A DNA stretch of 64,000 nt from Liolophura sinensis (GCF_032854445.1 NC_088303.1:27165501-27229500), one strand, 5' to 3'. Counted from the stretch's first letter, positions 10,309-22,235 are shown. Notes: generated by a model from the sequence alone, not told the origin. Made by a program: numbers and translations.

Positions 10309-11027
10309 GGGGAGGGAGGGATGTTAATTTGTAATGGCGTTTCTGCCCTAATGGGGCGATGCACGCCAGCCAGAGCTTCGAGTTCATTACCTTCGATTCA
10401 AACAAAAACACAATAAAAAAGTAGTTCCATACGTTAAGTGGCCATAATCATTTATGTCATTTCCTTAGAGCAGCTAGAATCTATGGCATCGAGTGAGGAA
10501 TTTGGCAACAGCCTGAAATATCTTACTATGATCTTTCATAGGGCTCAACACAGTTACTTCACTAAAACGACGGATGCCGAGGGGCCGTAATTCCGCGCAT
10601 AACATAAGGTGTCCGGGGTACGTGTGACGTTGGCAACGAAATATGAGATGACAGATCGAGTACTCGACAAAACACCCCTCGCAAAGACCTGTATAGCGGA
10701 GACCAAATCTGAATAAGTATAAGGTTGGTCAGTAGATGACCAGATAGAAGTCGAATAAAATGTATTTCATCCTGACGACGATTAAGCGACAGATCATAGC
10801 ATAGACTAACAGGTGCGTTACGTTCATGGAAAACCTTCCTTTCTTAGAATTATCGCATTTGTTCTACCAAATACCTGTGAACATTTGCTTTATTGAACTA
10901 ATTGCCTCTTCCAACGATAAAGGGACAGTGAGGGTTATATCAGGTAAAAGAAGAGCCCGCTTAGCCGACTGGTCAGCCAGCTCGTTGCCAGGTATACCGA
11001 TATGAGCCGTCACCCAGTCAAACGACA
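10309..11027 (-). pseudogene. 5'-truncated LINE with RNase H and ORF2 C-terminus
   Basis: On the minus strand the insert opens inside an RNase H domain: WVTAHIGIPGNELADQSAKR, with W at 11014-11016. The GNExAD motif holds a conserved active-site aspartate of LINE-type RNase H. Coding continues to KQMFTGIW and a stop. In a shifted frame, NRRQDEIHFIRLLSGHLL (about 10735-10790) matches the region after RNase H in Jockey/I-like elements. It ends with a short 3' UTR. Perfect 11-bp direct repeats TTTTACCCCAT lie at 10298-10308 and 11028-11038, proving a single retrotransposed insertion of 719 bp. Stops and frameshifts make it dead. The clade is uncertain. Confidence 0.82.
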
Positions 11028-11065
11028 TTTTACCCCATACTCAAGAATACTGTTATTTATACGCT
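11028..11065 (-). mobile_element. SINE family A, continuation right of the LINE
   Basis: After the right copy of the 11-bp duplication the sequence resumes as ACTCAAGAATACTGTTATTT, a diverged form of the family A 3' block, and fades by about 11065. Together with 10229-10308 it is a short 3' fragment of one SINE. Confidence 0.6.
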
Positions 11066-12224
11066 CAAGAGAAATGTGGTAAGCCAGTGTATGGTCAAAC
11101 GCTTTCGTTTATCTAGAGCTAATGTCTAACTGGCTGTTCATCTTCAAAGGAGAAGAAAATTTAAATATCAATCAAATACCAATTCAAAAGATTATGCATT
11201 TCCTTGTAGGTGCATGCCGTAAAAAAATTCTAACATGTACCTTAAGTTGATAAATTATATAAAAAATCAGAGCCAAAATCCGCCGTGTGCGACTCCATTT
11301 TGCCTAAGAACTAGTCCTGAAGTCTTCTGTGTTAGGATGAGAATTGCCGTCAGAAACCGCCGAAGTGCAGTTCGTACATTTCCGGTAGAGCTCTTCTTCC
11401 CAGAAGGTAGCGAACAGTACAGTTCGTTTTCCCGCTTGACTATCGCGAAACCGGCATGTTGGACGTAGGTTCCGAGTTTACAGGAACAAGTCGGCAGTTT
11501 TAACGACTCTCAATGGCTGCGAGGCAACACACCCCCACATAAATTACAGGGTGTTGAGGACGCGATGGACTCAGCGATTTCTGCCAGCTTTGCCGTTTTC
11601 AGGCTTTACGTGTATGGCAAGGAAAATGGCAAAATTATGCAGCAGTCACCACCAAATAGAAAAAAATGTGGTCTTTTCAGCCTATAGTGTCATTTTTTTT
11701 ATTTTTCTTCCTCTTTAAATAGTATATATAACGGTTTTACGGTCTTATAGATTGTCATCATATTTATAGAGGCGCCTCGATTTAGACTGCAAAATCGAAC
11801 ACCGATGCATGCAGGAATGGATATAATGTATTTTTTTATTATGTTTTTTGTCTAATAATTTCTGTCGGATTGCGAATAGGTCAGGATTTTTAATGTACTA
11901 ATGATCCAGATGCTCAGTACAGAATTTAGTTCAGAGCGCACTGGCATACGGAGTTATGGCGAGAGAAGAGAGATAAACATTCCGTATTTTGCAATACACG
12001 TCCTTTACCGGTCTGAGCCGTCAGAATAATAGCCTTCACGAGATCAACATATGATCCACAACATAGAGAACCTGTTCAGATTGGACAACGGCCAATTTTG
12101 GATAAGGAGAGACGTGTCTTTAGGTGATGCAACAGAGGCAAAGACTCACAGCAAAAATGCAAGGCTACGGCTGGGTGAAGGCACATGCGCATCTTGGGAA
12201 GATATTTGGAATTACATACCTATG
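11066..12224. other. Unannotated stretch
   Basis: No supported gene. The open frame at 11235-11468 has no recognisable domain. The minus-strand reading near 11085-11110 (KAFDHTLAYH) resembles a reverse transcriptase motif, but only over about ten residues. Confidence 0.4.
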
Positions 12225-12235
12225 TACACTCAGCA

Positions 12236-12466
12236 CGTAATGACCGAAGACCTTCTCACCAATGCGGTCGCTGAGAGTTGAGTTCATGCTGGCTGCCTCC
12301 TCGACCGTATGTGGGAAGGTCTGCCAACAACCTACGGATGGTCGTGGGTTTTCACCGCGCTCTGCCCGGTTTCCACCCACCATAATGCGGGCCGCCGTCG
12401 AATAAGCGAAATATTCTAGTGAACGGCGTAAAACACCAATAAAATAAATAAATAAATAAATAAATT
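12236..12466 (+). mobile_element. SINE family A, 5'-truncated, with 11-bp target-site duplication
   Basis: Begins inside the tRNA-derived head (CGTAATGACC), continues through body and 3' block, and ends in AAATAAATAA repeats. Perfect 11-bp repeats TACACTCAGCA lie at 12225-12235 and 12467-12477. The usual 5' truncation of target-primed reverse transcription is visible. Confidence 0.92.
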
Positions 12467-12477
12467 TACACTCAGCA

Positions 12478-13540
12478 ACACAGGTCTACAGAATATCCCA
12501 CAGTACGTCAGTTACTTTTGCACAATAAAACGCTACTAGCAGCTTGGAAGAAAAAAAATAAAAAAAATTCCTGGATTCTGGGAGAAGAGTTTTGAAAAGG
12601 TCTCATAAAAAAGAAATTGTGAGTTAATAAGAGTGTAAAATCTCTAAAAAATAAAAATTAATATCGCAATACTGTATGAATTATTAATCACGAAATAATG
12701 TTTTAGTGTGTTTATTTGTCATCATAATGGTCACGAATTATGTATTTCCATTACACTTATTGATCAAAAAAGGTTTAATACCGCTAATAACCGTTATATA
12801 TCAAAAATACATAAAAATGTCTTAAAGCAAGACAATTTTTACACATAAAAAGCACTCTAGCTATGTGTAAATATTTTAAATGTACATTTCTAAAGTAACG
12901 CAACCATGCAACTTTGCATTTAAAAACAGCACGTGTCTGAATAACTCAACTTAAAACCTGAACAAATGCCATTTGAGAGATAAATGGCTTTTATACATTT
13001 GTCCATTAGAGTAAACCATCTGAATACAGCACAAAGTATCATACACACATTGATTCGGGGAGGGGTGGCTTATTTTCGTCCTTTCTCCATTTAAAAATGA
13101 AAGAGGACAAAACCGCTATGAGCTCTTGATTTATGCACCGATTACAGAATTCTTTCCATAACAGTTTGCGCGCATACCAAGAGACGTATTTATTCCTCAA
13201 AAAGATGAGTCCACTTTTCCTAGCACCTTCAACTATGCTGTCAGCTCCATTTTCATCGTTTATGGTACATGTAACTATTGTGTTTTTAGGGATATTCTGT
13301 ATGATTTGTATGATTAAACTTATAACTACTCAAAATTCAAACCCGTAACCCAAAAATTAATCGCCATCAATACAAAGCAAGCAATATATACCTAGCCTAA
13401 TTCATCCATCTTTTTGCATATGAAAGAGTAACCTTCAGTGCATTTTATGCACACTTTTAAATTAGATTTTGGAACAAAACTACATTGGTTGGATTCTTCA
13501 GTTTCAAGGTTTCACAAGGAGTATAATTTTATGAGTCAGC
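12478..13540. other. Unannotated, very AT-rich stretch
   Basis: Long A- and T-rich runs, with no supported gene or repeat. The 71-codon frame at 13133-13348 includes hydrophobic residues but resembles nothing known. Confidence 0.5.
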
Positions 13541-14297
13541 TGTTATGTGAACAACTGCCGTCAGCTTCTAAATTTAGCTTGCCACTGTTTTACATATGCT
13601 GAGTTCAGGGCCTGCTGCCTGCCTCTGTCCTTAGAATGTTCCAGAATACGCTCAGTTCGGGGCCTGTTTGTTTACAACAAGTGTTGAATTTTCTTATTCT
13701 AGAAAATTCCACCAATCTATATAAGACCTATGAAAGCAGGTCAAATGGGGGAGAAAGGAGAATTATTGAGAGTTTTGGATGCTTTTCGCTGTGTGTTACT
13801 TTAGTAGGCCTTTTGTGCTGAATTTTGGTGTCTTTATAGCCCCTGGCTTTGTTATATCCTATCTCCACCGAGCACTTGTTCAGTCTGAACTTGTATATTT
13901 AGTTTGTGCTCTTGTGTACACAGTGCTTATTAGTACACAGACGCTTTCTGTGGAATTTTGTGTATATTTCGTCATACACTCAGTTATACTGTGGATTTTC
14001 CCTCTTATGAATATTGCCTCTGTGCAATTTTTAGGCATTGTGGAGTTTATGCGCCCGTTTGGACTTGACACCGTTGTACATGTAAGTACTTTAGTATTTG
14101 TATACTAAACAGGTCTACCCTTCTTGTTAATCTTAAGTACTTTAGTATTTATAAAATTCTTGTATCTGTTCTAGTTAAAACTAATAAATTGTTGTAAAAT
14201 AAAATCTGCTGGTTTTGGTTACTTTTTTGTGGGGCTAAACTGTCGTGTATTTCGAAAAAGCCATCGCTTTATAATACAGACAGTTTGGGTCGTAACA
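13541..14297 (+). mobile_element. Solo LTR, copy 1
   Basis: Starts TGTTATGTGA and ends GGGTCGTAACA, so it has the TG...CA (TGTTA/TAACA) ends of an LTR. It is flanked by CAGC at 13537-13540 and 14298-14301, a 4-bp target-site duplication. A second copy in inverted orientation lies at 23957-24643. Internal signals fit an LTR: TATATAAG at 13718-13725, and AATAAA at 14183-14188 and 14198-14203. No internal gag or pol lies beside it, so it is a solo LTR, probably of a Gypsy-type element by duplication length. The 109-codon frame at 13779-14108 is not conserved as one frame in the other copy and is not called. Confidence 0.85.
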
Positions 14298-14301
14298 CAG
14301 C

Positions 14302-14689
14302 ACAGAATAATGCCTTCAGAATATGCTTCATTGGAAACATGCAAAAAGATTGAAGAAGTACACTGTGCCATATTCTTCAGGCAACACCCATAGATAGTTA
14401 AGAATCAGATTTGATTGATATCTGCTGAAATCAACAAAAAAGCTTAGAGATAAAGCAAACACAGACTGGACACTTTCAGTAGAAAAACCATGCCGAACAA
14501 TGTAATATGACAACACCACAATGATGCGCACGCATGAAGTTTCATAGTGCCTTCATCCGGCTGTTATCGTATAGTTTTGTAAACAGCGCTTTAATATCCA
14601 TACCGAAATAATCTTGTTGTTTATACACCTTTTGTTTCATTGTGTATTCAAGTAGGACGCCGCTGACTGATAACTACCAGAGTCTCTTT
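14302..14689. other. Unannotated stretch
   Basis: Nothing supported between the solo LTR and the first D-module fragment. Confidence 0.5.
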
Positions 14690-15010
14690 GTCCCTTTGCA
14701 TAAAGAATCCGGCTTTGATCCCTTTTCGTGCCTGTTTGGCTTTGTAAAGTAAGCAAGGAGACGTCTACCGCACTGTTATTACGCTTCTGTCAGCTTGTAG
14801 ACGATAAACTCAACGATAAGGAGTTCTGATGACTATCGTGTTGGAGCATGTGATGAGCCACAGGTCGATGGACAGTGACTAGCAGCTGAGATTTACACTC
14901 CGGTAACTCCGGTCGCTAGCTTATGTCTAAGTCAACATTTACTGGCAAAGAACACAGGCGCCAGAATTTAGCAGTGTACACGAAGAGCATCACACGTCGT
15001 GACTTATATT
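14690..15010. repeat. D module, right-end fragment (copy D0)
   Basis: Shares GACGTCTACCG, CTGATGACTATCG, GAGCCACAG, AGGCGCCAGAA and CGTGACTTATATT-like words, in order and in the same orientation, with 31440-31650 and 34200-34480. It is the leftmost trace of the D module. Confidence 0.75.
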
Positions 15011-15151
15011 ACAAATGATGTCATTATGGAAACTATTCCCACACAAATCTAACAAGGTCCTGAGTATTTCTGTCCTTCTTCAGGAACGCAACTTTCATAT
15101 ATGCCAAACTATCTACACTTAAACCCACATCGGTAAGTCTCAGCCATAATA

Positions 15152-15268
15152 TTTATTTATTTATTGATGTGATTGATGTTTTACGCCGCAATCGAGAATA
15201 TATCATTTATACAACGGCAGACAGCAATATGATGGGAAAAAACCGGGCAGAGCCAGTGGAAACCCACT
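15152..15268 (-). mobile_element. SINE family A, 3' fragment
   Basis: ATTT tail, TTTTACGCCGCAATCGAGAA and the GGGAAAAAACCGGGCAGAGC block, stopping at GGAAACCCAC. 5'-truncated, minus strand. Confidence 0.85.
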
Positions 15269-15579
15269 TTTTGAGTTTTAGCTTGATTATGGAAATCTAT
15301 ATTATGATAATATTTACGGATATATTCCAAATATTTTCAAAGGACACAAGCTGTTTTAAATTTCTAATTGACTCCAACTATTATTAATATCACTGGCCTT
15401 TATAATTTAACATTGTATAATTCTGCAATGAGTAGCCTGAATTTTAAATTTTAAAATGTCAAAATGCTTTAATATCAATTAAATCTTGAATACAGATAAT
15501 GGAAATTTTTGGAAAAAGCATTCTGTTTCGTAAAAGAATTTTTCTTTAGCTACAAGTTGATGGTTGTGGTGATGTTTAC

Positions 15580-15925
15580 GATGTTTACTTACTTAACATT
15601 TTTTCGGTCATATGACGACGAAGGAATCCTTAGAGTGTATGTAATGTGCCTCCTTGTTGCAGAACGAATTTCAACCGCTCTTTTATCTAGTGCTGCTTCA
15701 CTGAAACGCCTTACCGAAGGCAAGTAAGCCGCACAGCAAGAGGCATTCTACTGATATGGGTCAACCAGTCGTTGCGCTATCCATTTCATGCTGAACGCCA
15801 AGCGAGGAAGTTACAACATCCTCTTTTAAGGTCTTATGTGTGACTCGACTACGGATTGAGCCTGGATCTACCGCTCCCGAAGTGGACACTCTACGAACTG
15901 TGCTAGGTGAACTCTACATTTCATC
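15580..15925 (-). mobile_element. SINE family B, near full length, tRNA-Pro-like head
   Basis: Read on the minus strand, the head runs from about 15925 downward and includes a TTCGGGA anticodon-like loop (anticodon CGG, proline) in a paired stem, with a B-box-like CAGGCTCAATCC. The central block holds GCTTGGCGTTCAGCATG. The 3' part holds TTCCTTCGTCGTCATATGAC. Related copies are at 22394-22668 and 43722-43890. The tRNA identity is inferred from the loop. Confidence 0.85.
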
Positions 15926-16079
15926 AGACCATATGCCTGCTCTATATGCAGGACATTCCCATCAAGTTTCAGTTTCGATACAGCTGTATGATATAATAAA
16001 ATGTTGTTTTTTTCTGTCATTGCAGTTCTTTTCGTCAAAACCTTATAATGAACAGAAAAATGTGTACGGCGGGTTCAAT

Positions 16080-16600
16080 GCCTCCAGCCTTGACTAAAGA
16101 CACTATGGCAATTTGACTGCAGCAGACTGTTGGCAACTGACATAAACAAATCTCTGCCACGAGTCCTATTCAGGTAATTTGGTAGAGCATGTCAGCGTGA
16201 AATCTTCTGTTCAAGTTGACGGCTTTTCATTTAATGGAAACTGTTTGTCAAACATCAGTCCAGTACGTGGCAAAATGAGGTTCACATATCCGTTGAAAAA
16301 TGCCAAAAAAATAAACTTTCGAGAAAAGGAAATTAGACTATAAATATTTCCTGTTTAGACTGGGTCGATAAAACTTTAAGACAAGGACTTCCGACCGATT
16401 ACAACAGCATTAAAATGTTTTGTTCGACATCAAAGCGTTTTTGGCTTCGATTTTTTGCGTACACTGGAGATTTGTGGTCAGCCGACTCCTGTACTCCATT
16501 AATTGCCAACAGTGTATCTAGGGCTCGGTAAAAGTCAATTCGAACAACAAAATTTTCCCATAAAATCGTACACTTACTGGGCAAAGTGGTTTCAGCCAAC
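16080..16600 (-). repeat. E module, copy E1
   Basis: Shares AGCGTGAAATC, GTTCAAGTTGACGGCTTTTC-like and TTTAATGGAAAC words, in order, with 35080-35583 and 49560-49800. On the minus strand near 16460, a frame reading TTNLQCTQKIEAKNALMSN then KTF and a stop aligns with E2 (STNGQVCAKIENNPKNTLVW, NKTF). The match spans both DNA and a possible exon. No protein family is recognised. Confidence 0.6.
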
Positions 16601-16889
16601 TGAATGCATAATGTTGAATCATTTTCTGTTAAATAACACCTTTTTGAATGAAAAACACATCAATTCGGACTTTTGTTCGGACTGATTAAATGGATGTAAA
16701 CCCGGCGCTGACTGTCTGAAGTTGGAGATAGGGTTGTGTGGGTTAAAACTGTACAGCTTTGGTCACGCTTGAATAAATCTGCCATACCTAAAATTCAGTT
16801 TAGGACACCAGCGTAGACTTGCCTATTTCAAACCCCAGCCAATCAGAAACGATTCTGTATCCCTTTAAAGAGGCTTTGTGACGTTATAC
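16601..16889. other. Unannotated spacer
   Basis: No gene or repeat seen between E1 and A1. Confidence 0.4.
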
Positions 16890-18979
16890 AGATCCACGGT
16901 TACTTTTATATGCTCTCTTGCACAAGTGTGATATGTTTGTATTCTGCATGTCTACAATCTCTGGTCATGTGATCCCATCACAAATACATTCCATATTCAG
17001 CACATTTTGTTTGCCCCCTTAAATCAACCCCAACTGTCCCCAACATAACCCTTTACCTCAGCTTAGCAACAATCTTTATGTGTGTTTGGAACAACGACAA
17101 ACTGAACTGAAAATACCATTGATTGTGATTAACCTAGAGTTCGCTTCTAAGGTGAATGACTCGAATCAATAACCATGGTTACATCATCAGACAACTTAAC
17201 TAGGCCAATCAGCTGAGATGCTTTGAAGGCTTATCTCAGTGACCCATACTAAGATAGAATGTGCCTAATACAGCTAACCCAAAAGATAATATCCCTTTAA
17301 AGGTCACACGGATATCATTTTATTATTTATTCTATTCTTCCCAGCCCCACAATTACATGTAAACGTAGGTAAATTCAATGAATACCGGAACAAGATCCCT
17401 ACACGTATGTTTGGTCTCTGTGTTCACGAATATATTGTGCAATATTAAGCTAGAGGAGATAGCACCTGTGTCTTTTCTTGGATTTCTTGTCTGACTTGTT
17501 GCAACGTACATTAATATTTCTATTCTATGTAAACATAAGAAGCTGGATAAAAGTCAGCTTATATTAGAAGCAAAGCCATGTTCAAATAATGCCAAATATA
17601 AGGATTGTAACTCATGTATACTGAAAGTCAGAGTTGTTTGTGACTTTGAGCACCGAATCGATTTTCTTCCTCTGCCGTCCTTATATTCAACTTTTTCCGT
17701 CAATGTCAGGGTTATTCTTCACGATTTTTTTTTTTCGAATTTTTGTATAACTATATTTGTTTTCTTACCTAGTTTTGAATGTGCGTCTTTTTAGTTTTCT
17801 TGATTCTAATTTGTGTTTGCGACGATCGGGCTGAAATAATGCCGACTCATTCATTTATTCAAAACTAAAATAATAGAATTATGTCCGTGTGACAACTTTT
17901 AAGAATATGTTTTTGTTATATGTGTAGCACATACCGCAAACAGTAATTGCCGTCTACGTTGTGATGGGTTAATCTAGCGGTACTATGCTCTAATCGAAGA
18001 CAGCCAAGACGTCGAAAATGATTTAAAATGCAGTCTATTTGCTTTGCTTTCTTTCGGTTCAAGACTGTCGGCAAAGTGTTGCTAAATGCATTGGCCTTTT
18101 CAATCTACAAAACGTGGAAATGTCATTATACCAAGACGAGATTTATCGACTTCAACAGCTTTTAATCAGAAAGTCTGGGAATGTAGAACCCAATTCGCCT
18201 GTAATTTAAAGTACACAAAGATGACCACTATAGTTAAATGCCTTTACCTTAACTAAACAGAATAACTGAGCAACCATACATGTACATGGGCAGCTTAGAT
18301 TCTTGAAGGACTTTGTGATATTAAGATAGAAGGTCATAAATCAAGATTAGTTTTCATTTTTCGTTATAACTACATGTCTGCAACAGGTGAAGTCATTCCA
18401 TTTTCAAGTTTGTGTACTTCGAAACAAATTGAACGTGGTTGTAAAAAGGGTTTTATTGACTTCCAGATAGATGAATTAAAGTATGGTGAGATCATATGCA
18501 AATTCTGACCTGGACAAATGATTCATCAACCAGATCACATATAACTGGTGTTGGTTGGACAGTGTCCTCATATTTTGTGGACTCTGTTCTCATTGTTCCT
18601 GGGTCCTTAGCTACATTGAACGGTTGTTGGTGCTTCTGTTGGAGTTTGCATAGTCTATCGAGACTTAAAACGACTTGTCTTTTATGTGTGTGCATCACAC
18701 TTAACCAGGGTGTATTTCTCAATATTACGCAAACAATGTACTGGTCAAGCATGCCAGAAACGGGAAGTATAAGTGTAATTATCTCTATCATTTTACCATC
18801 TTAAACACAACGATGAAGAAAAACGTATAAAGCTATATTTTATATGCTGACAGTGTAGAATAGTAATGAATTAAAATTACACACACACAACAATGAAAAC
18901 CCACATCATGTGTATATAAACACGATCAGTTACTTCACATTCTGAAGTAAGTATAATGAACCCCTCAAACAGCAAGTTT

Positions 18980-19150
18980 ATTTAATTATTTATTTATTTG
19001 ATTGGTCTTTTACGCCATACTCCAGAATATTTCACTTATACGACGGCTGCCAGCATCATGGTGGGAGGAAACCGGGCAGAGCCCGTGGGGAACCCACGAC
19101 CATCCGCAGCTTGTCGGCAGACTGCCCCACGTACAACCGGAGAGGAAGCC
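18980..19150 (-). mobile_element. SINE family A, 5'-truncated, absent from the paralogous site
   Basis: ATTT tail, GATTGGTCTTTTACGCCATA, then the body ending at CGGAGAGGAAGCC. Flanks AAACAGCAAGTTT (18967-18979) and AAATAGCAAGTTT (19151-19163) are a 13-bp target-site duplication with one mismatch. In A2 the matching site near 25838-25860 reads AAAGCAAGAATAATTATCGT with no insert. Confidence 0.92.
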
Positions 19151-19213
19151 AAATAGCAAGTTTGATTATCATGTGTTAGACAATGGCATCGATTATATGG
19201 TCCCAGTATTGCC

Positions 19214-19463
19214 CGTTAGCGCAGCGTAATGACTTAGGAGTCTCTCACCAATGCGGTCGCTGTGAGTTCAAGTCCAGCTCATGCTAGCTTCCTCTCCGGC
19301 CGTATGTGGAAAGGTCTGTCAGCAACCTGCGGATGGTTGTGGGGTTCCCCCGGGCTCTGCCTGGTATCCACACACCATAATGCTGGCTTCCCTCGTATAA
19401 GTGAAATATTCTTGAATACGGCGTAAAACACCAATCAAATAAATAAATAGATAAATAAATAAA
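19214..19463 (+). mobile_element. SINE family A, near full length, absent from the paralogous site
   Basis: Starts in the tRNA-like head (CGTTAGCGCAGCGTAATGAC), includes GAGTTCAAGTCC (B box), and ends in AAATAAAT repeats. Perfect 11-bp duplications CCAGTATTGCC lie at 19203-19213 and 19464-19474. In A2 the site at about 25888-25907 reads CCCTAGTACTGCCGGAAAAC with no insert. Confidence 0.93.
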
Positions 19464-20170
19464 CCAGTATTGCCGGGAAAACAAAATTAACACTCACTCA
19501 GAAATCAACTATGTCAACCGCAAAAATCCTGCAAACCTGATCTTCTCTCATTTGGTCAGTTTTAACCCTGACTGTAACTGTTGAAAATTAAGTCAAATGG
19601 AACAGTTGGGCGTAATAAATGTTGCTAAGATTCTGCTGTGGTTATACACACTGATCAAAAGGCTTAAATTCATAATTAATCTCTATATGTATTGTTCACT
19701 TTGAATGGCCAATTCACTGAACGATATGTGTTGCAAACAAGGAACAGTGTCTCGTATTTTCGGCGTTTCACTCCAAACCAAAAGCAAACCTATTCTCATC
19801 GCCACGTACGCAAGGGATTTGAGGGATGAGAAATTACTGACCGATAATTACACCTGGGAAGAATATGATATATTCCTCCCAGATTACATATACAAGCGAT
19901 GAGCACTGCTGAAATTTGTGATTTGCATTTTAGCTTTCTGTCTGGGGTATCCTTTCGAATCTCCATAGGCTGTGGATTAGACTGTACATGCAACGATGTA
20001 TCAAGTTAACCTAGAGTAGTTACACTGCACAAAAAGTTCATCTATAAAATATTCCATGTATACAGACTCAAGAAGCCCACGCCAATATTGTTTACAGTGT
20101 ACACAGACTTATAAAGCTATACGTCGAAACAGACATTCATATACCAACCAAGATGGACGTTCCATGCAGG

Positions 20171-20638
20171 TCAACAATCGCGAGGCCAATTCCAGAAACG
20201 ACTATTAACACAAGATACAAAAGAACGAAGAAAGTGTATAAAGTACCAACATAAGACGAGGTTATGCAAAGAGAAGCAGTCACTTTTCAATGATGTTAGA
20301 AAGAAAGACGCAAGGCATGTTCTACTCGACTGAGTGAGAAAAGTATTCCGATCGCGTAACATCCTAGAATATAAACTGTACCAATATAACAAAATATGTG
20401 TCTCAGTTGAGCTTTGATAGCAAACAAGTTTGGACTGTTTTCCACAGATTTTACGATCACGATAGTTCACGTCTACGACATATTGTGCCTCACGCGTTCT
20501 AAATGTGAACACCGCCGTGTTGTCATAGCTGAGCTGCATTTGTGTATGGTCGCCACAAAGCCCCTGTGCCTGACATTTATAGACTAACACCTTGATACCA
20601 GAGATGACAGAGCACTTCCCAGTTATCTCCTCGTGCAT
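20171..20638 (-). CDS. Possible exon of an unrecognised protein (low confidence)
   Basis: A 155-codon frame in A1. The first half (GKCSVISGIKVLVYKCQAQG, then LCGDHTQMQLSYDN) looks protein-like and is cysteine-rich. Matching peptides can be read in the other A copies: CQVQGFCGDHTEIQ near 26590 (A2) and CQQQGFCNGHTQIQPM near 53930 (A3). All are on the minus strand, but A2 and A3 contain nearby stops and indels. The second half (after LVCYQS) looks random, and no clear splice donor was found. It may be a real exon, a decayed exon family, or chance similarity carried by the duplicated DNA. No domain recognised. Confidence 0.25.
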   Translation of the reverse strand: MHEEITGKCSVISGIKVLVYKCQAQGLCGDHTQMQLSYDNTAVFTFRTREAQYVVDVNYRDRKICGKQSKLVCYQSSTETHILLYWYSLYSRMLRDRNTFLTQSSRTCLASFFLTSLKSDCFSLHNLVLCWYFIHFLRSFVSCVNSRFWNWPRDC

Positions 20639-20982
20639 TTGGCACGGAAGTCATGCACGGTCTAAAAGCTCAGCTACACCCTTCTCCCATTTCACCTGTA
20701 GATGATGGTTTTAATATCGTTTTTTTCTTTGCAACTTACCTCTTTAATCTCCCTGTTATATTGCTTCTTTTCATGACCCATTGCGAGGCAGAGTACATTA
20801 CACTCAGAATATTCCACATTCCATGTTTTATTAAAAAGCCACCTTACCACACATTTCCCGAAAGACGTTTGACAGAATGCCAAACACTGTACATATTTCT
20901 TCATTATCTCCATTAGGCAGATTTACGTCCAATCACTGTCTTGGGTCCTGAATATCAACACGGTACTCACAGGATAGAATAA

Positions 20983-21270
20983 CTAGGGAACATCAAGACT
21001 CCCGTATGATGTTCGATCTTCGCTGTAAATTGTGCTATACTGATATGACTTGTTCATAATTACCGATAAGGCAAACGGACCTAAATAACTGTAATACCCA
21101 GTAGTATCGCCCTCGTCAAAACATAAATCATTGGTAGGCCTTAAGAACACGTCAGATACTGAGCACAATAGTGATAAATGGACTGTTTGCTGAAGCCAAT
21201 CGTGTAAACGATGGACGTTTTGCTGTTCATCCGAAATGTCGATGCCATTGCCATCTTGGTGTTGTGTTAC
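20983..21270 (-). other. Protein-like segment conserved between A copies
   Basis: The minus-strand frame reads VHRLHDWLQQTVHLSLL, then NDLCFDEGDTTGYYSY and SVIMNKSYQYSTIYSED before a stop. A2 (26996-27240) keeps the same frame with about twelve base differences, roughly ten of which change the residue. A3 (near 54370-54560) shows a related reading (EEQQIQTWINKQSVYHHFI, CFDEGSVTGY) but with stops. The bias toward replacements argues against ordinary purifying selection. Confidence 0.3.
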
Positions 21271-21669
21271 CTAATAACATGGATTTTTTCATAAAATACG
21301 AGTTGCAGTGTCACCTTAGATTAGATACTGGATCAATCATTCGCGCTACCCCGTATAATACCCACACAGGTATTCCACCAGTAGTTCGGTAAACTTTGAT
21401 GTTTCACTTCGGCTTTCCTTAACCACGGAAAACCACGTGTTACGGTGAACTTTGCACAATCAGAATTTTGGAGGAGATAAATGATGATTTCAGCATTACT
21501 GAAACCGGCATTCCCATACAACTATCAACATATGACACTGCTTCTATTTGTTATCTATTGCCTACTGGACACAGTTCATGATATCACGGTTCTAAATTAT
21601 ACAAGGTATGTAGAAGAACATGAGCCATGCAGCTTGTTTTTTTATCACATAGTAATGTGCTTTAGTTGA

Positions 21670-22090
21670 TTAAAACAAAGTACGAAAAGATACAAATGTT
21701 GTTCAAAATGTTTACAATATCTAACAGAGCACCACAAAGTACGAGTAAACATACTTTTGGAACACTTCATACGGTTGTCATTAACTTGTTGGTTTTTTTT
21801 TTCACAATCCTGTTAAAAAAGTAAAACAGGTAGATCTATTGTAAATGTTAGTACCGTACATACAGTGGAGCGTACGATGCTGCAGCATAACAAGGCAGAG
21901 CTGTTAGGGAACACTCCACCTCCCTGACCAAAGGACTGGCGTCTTAAGCGAAACAACAATTCGTTTACCTATTTGTTTCAACTGTGTTTCAAGAATGTTT
22001 CACTTGTCTGACGTCGGTGTGATAAACTGGTGGTGAAAATCGAAGTACTCGGGATCAACCACAGCTTGTGTATATGTACTTGTTAACTTC
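21670..22090. other. Unannotated spacer with a possible old SINE relic
   Basis: Around 21985-22060, TTTCAAGAATGTTTCACTTG and GGTGGTGAAAATCG weakly recall a family A element on the minus strand. Nothing else is visible. Confidence 0.35.
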
Positions 22091-22096
22091 CTTCCA

Positions 22097-22235
22097 GCTA
22101 CCTGCGGATGGTCGTGGGTTTCCCGTGGATTCTGCCCGGTTTCTTCTCACCATAATGCTGGCCGCGGTCGTACAAAAGAAATATTCTCGAGTACGGTGTA
22201 AAACACCAATAAAATGGGTAAATAAATAAAAGAAA
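22097..22235 (+). mobile_element. SINE family A, 3' half
   Basis: Begins at CTACCTGCGGATGGTCGTGG and runs through GTACGGTGTAAAACACCAAT to a short AAATAAATAA tail. 5'-truncated. Confidence 0.88.

Larger units (their letters stand above)
16890..21390. repeat. A module, copy A1 (segmental duplication, about 4.5 kb)
   Basis: Collinear with 22890-27400. Long near-identical runs include the stretch from AAAATACCATTGATTGTGAT (17111 and 23085) through the GGTCACAC sites near 17303 and 23273, and 20980-21300 against 26980-27290. Orientation is the same. A more diverged third copy is at 50950-54600. A1 alone holds the SINEs at 18980 and 19214; A2 alone holds the solo LTR. Confidence 0.85.

Noticed and set aside
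11085-11110. Minus-strand KAFDHTLAYH resembling a reverse-transcriptase motif
   Set aside because: Too short, no further RT blocks on either side, and a stop codon just upstream.
13779-14108. 109-codon ORF in the solo LTR
   Set aside because: The second LTR copy breaks it into separate frames with a 44-bp gap, so it is not a conserved protein.
15850-15925. tRNA-Pro-like sequence
   Set aside because: It is the head of a SINE family B element: mismatched stems, fused to the SINE body, with related copies elsewhere.
18492-18804. Overlapping open frames of about 100 codons on both strands
   Set aside because: Complementary frames with no domain; the duplicated A2 segment does not preserve them.
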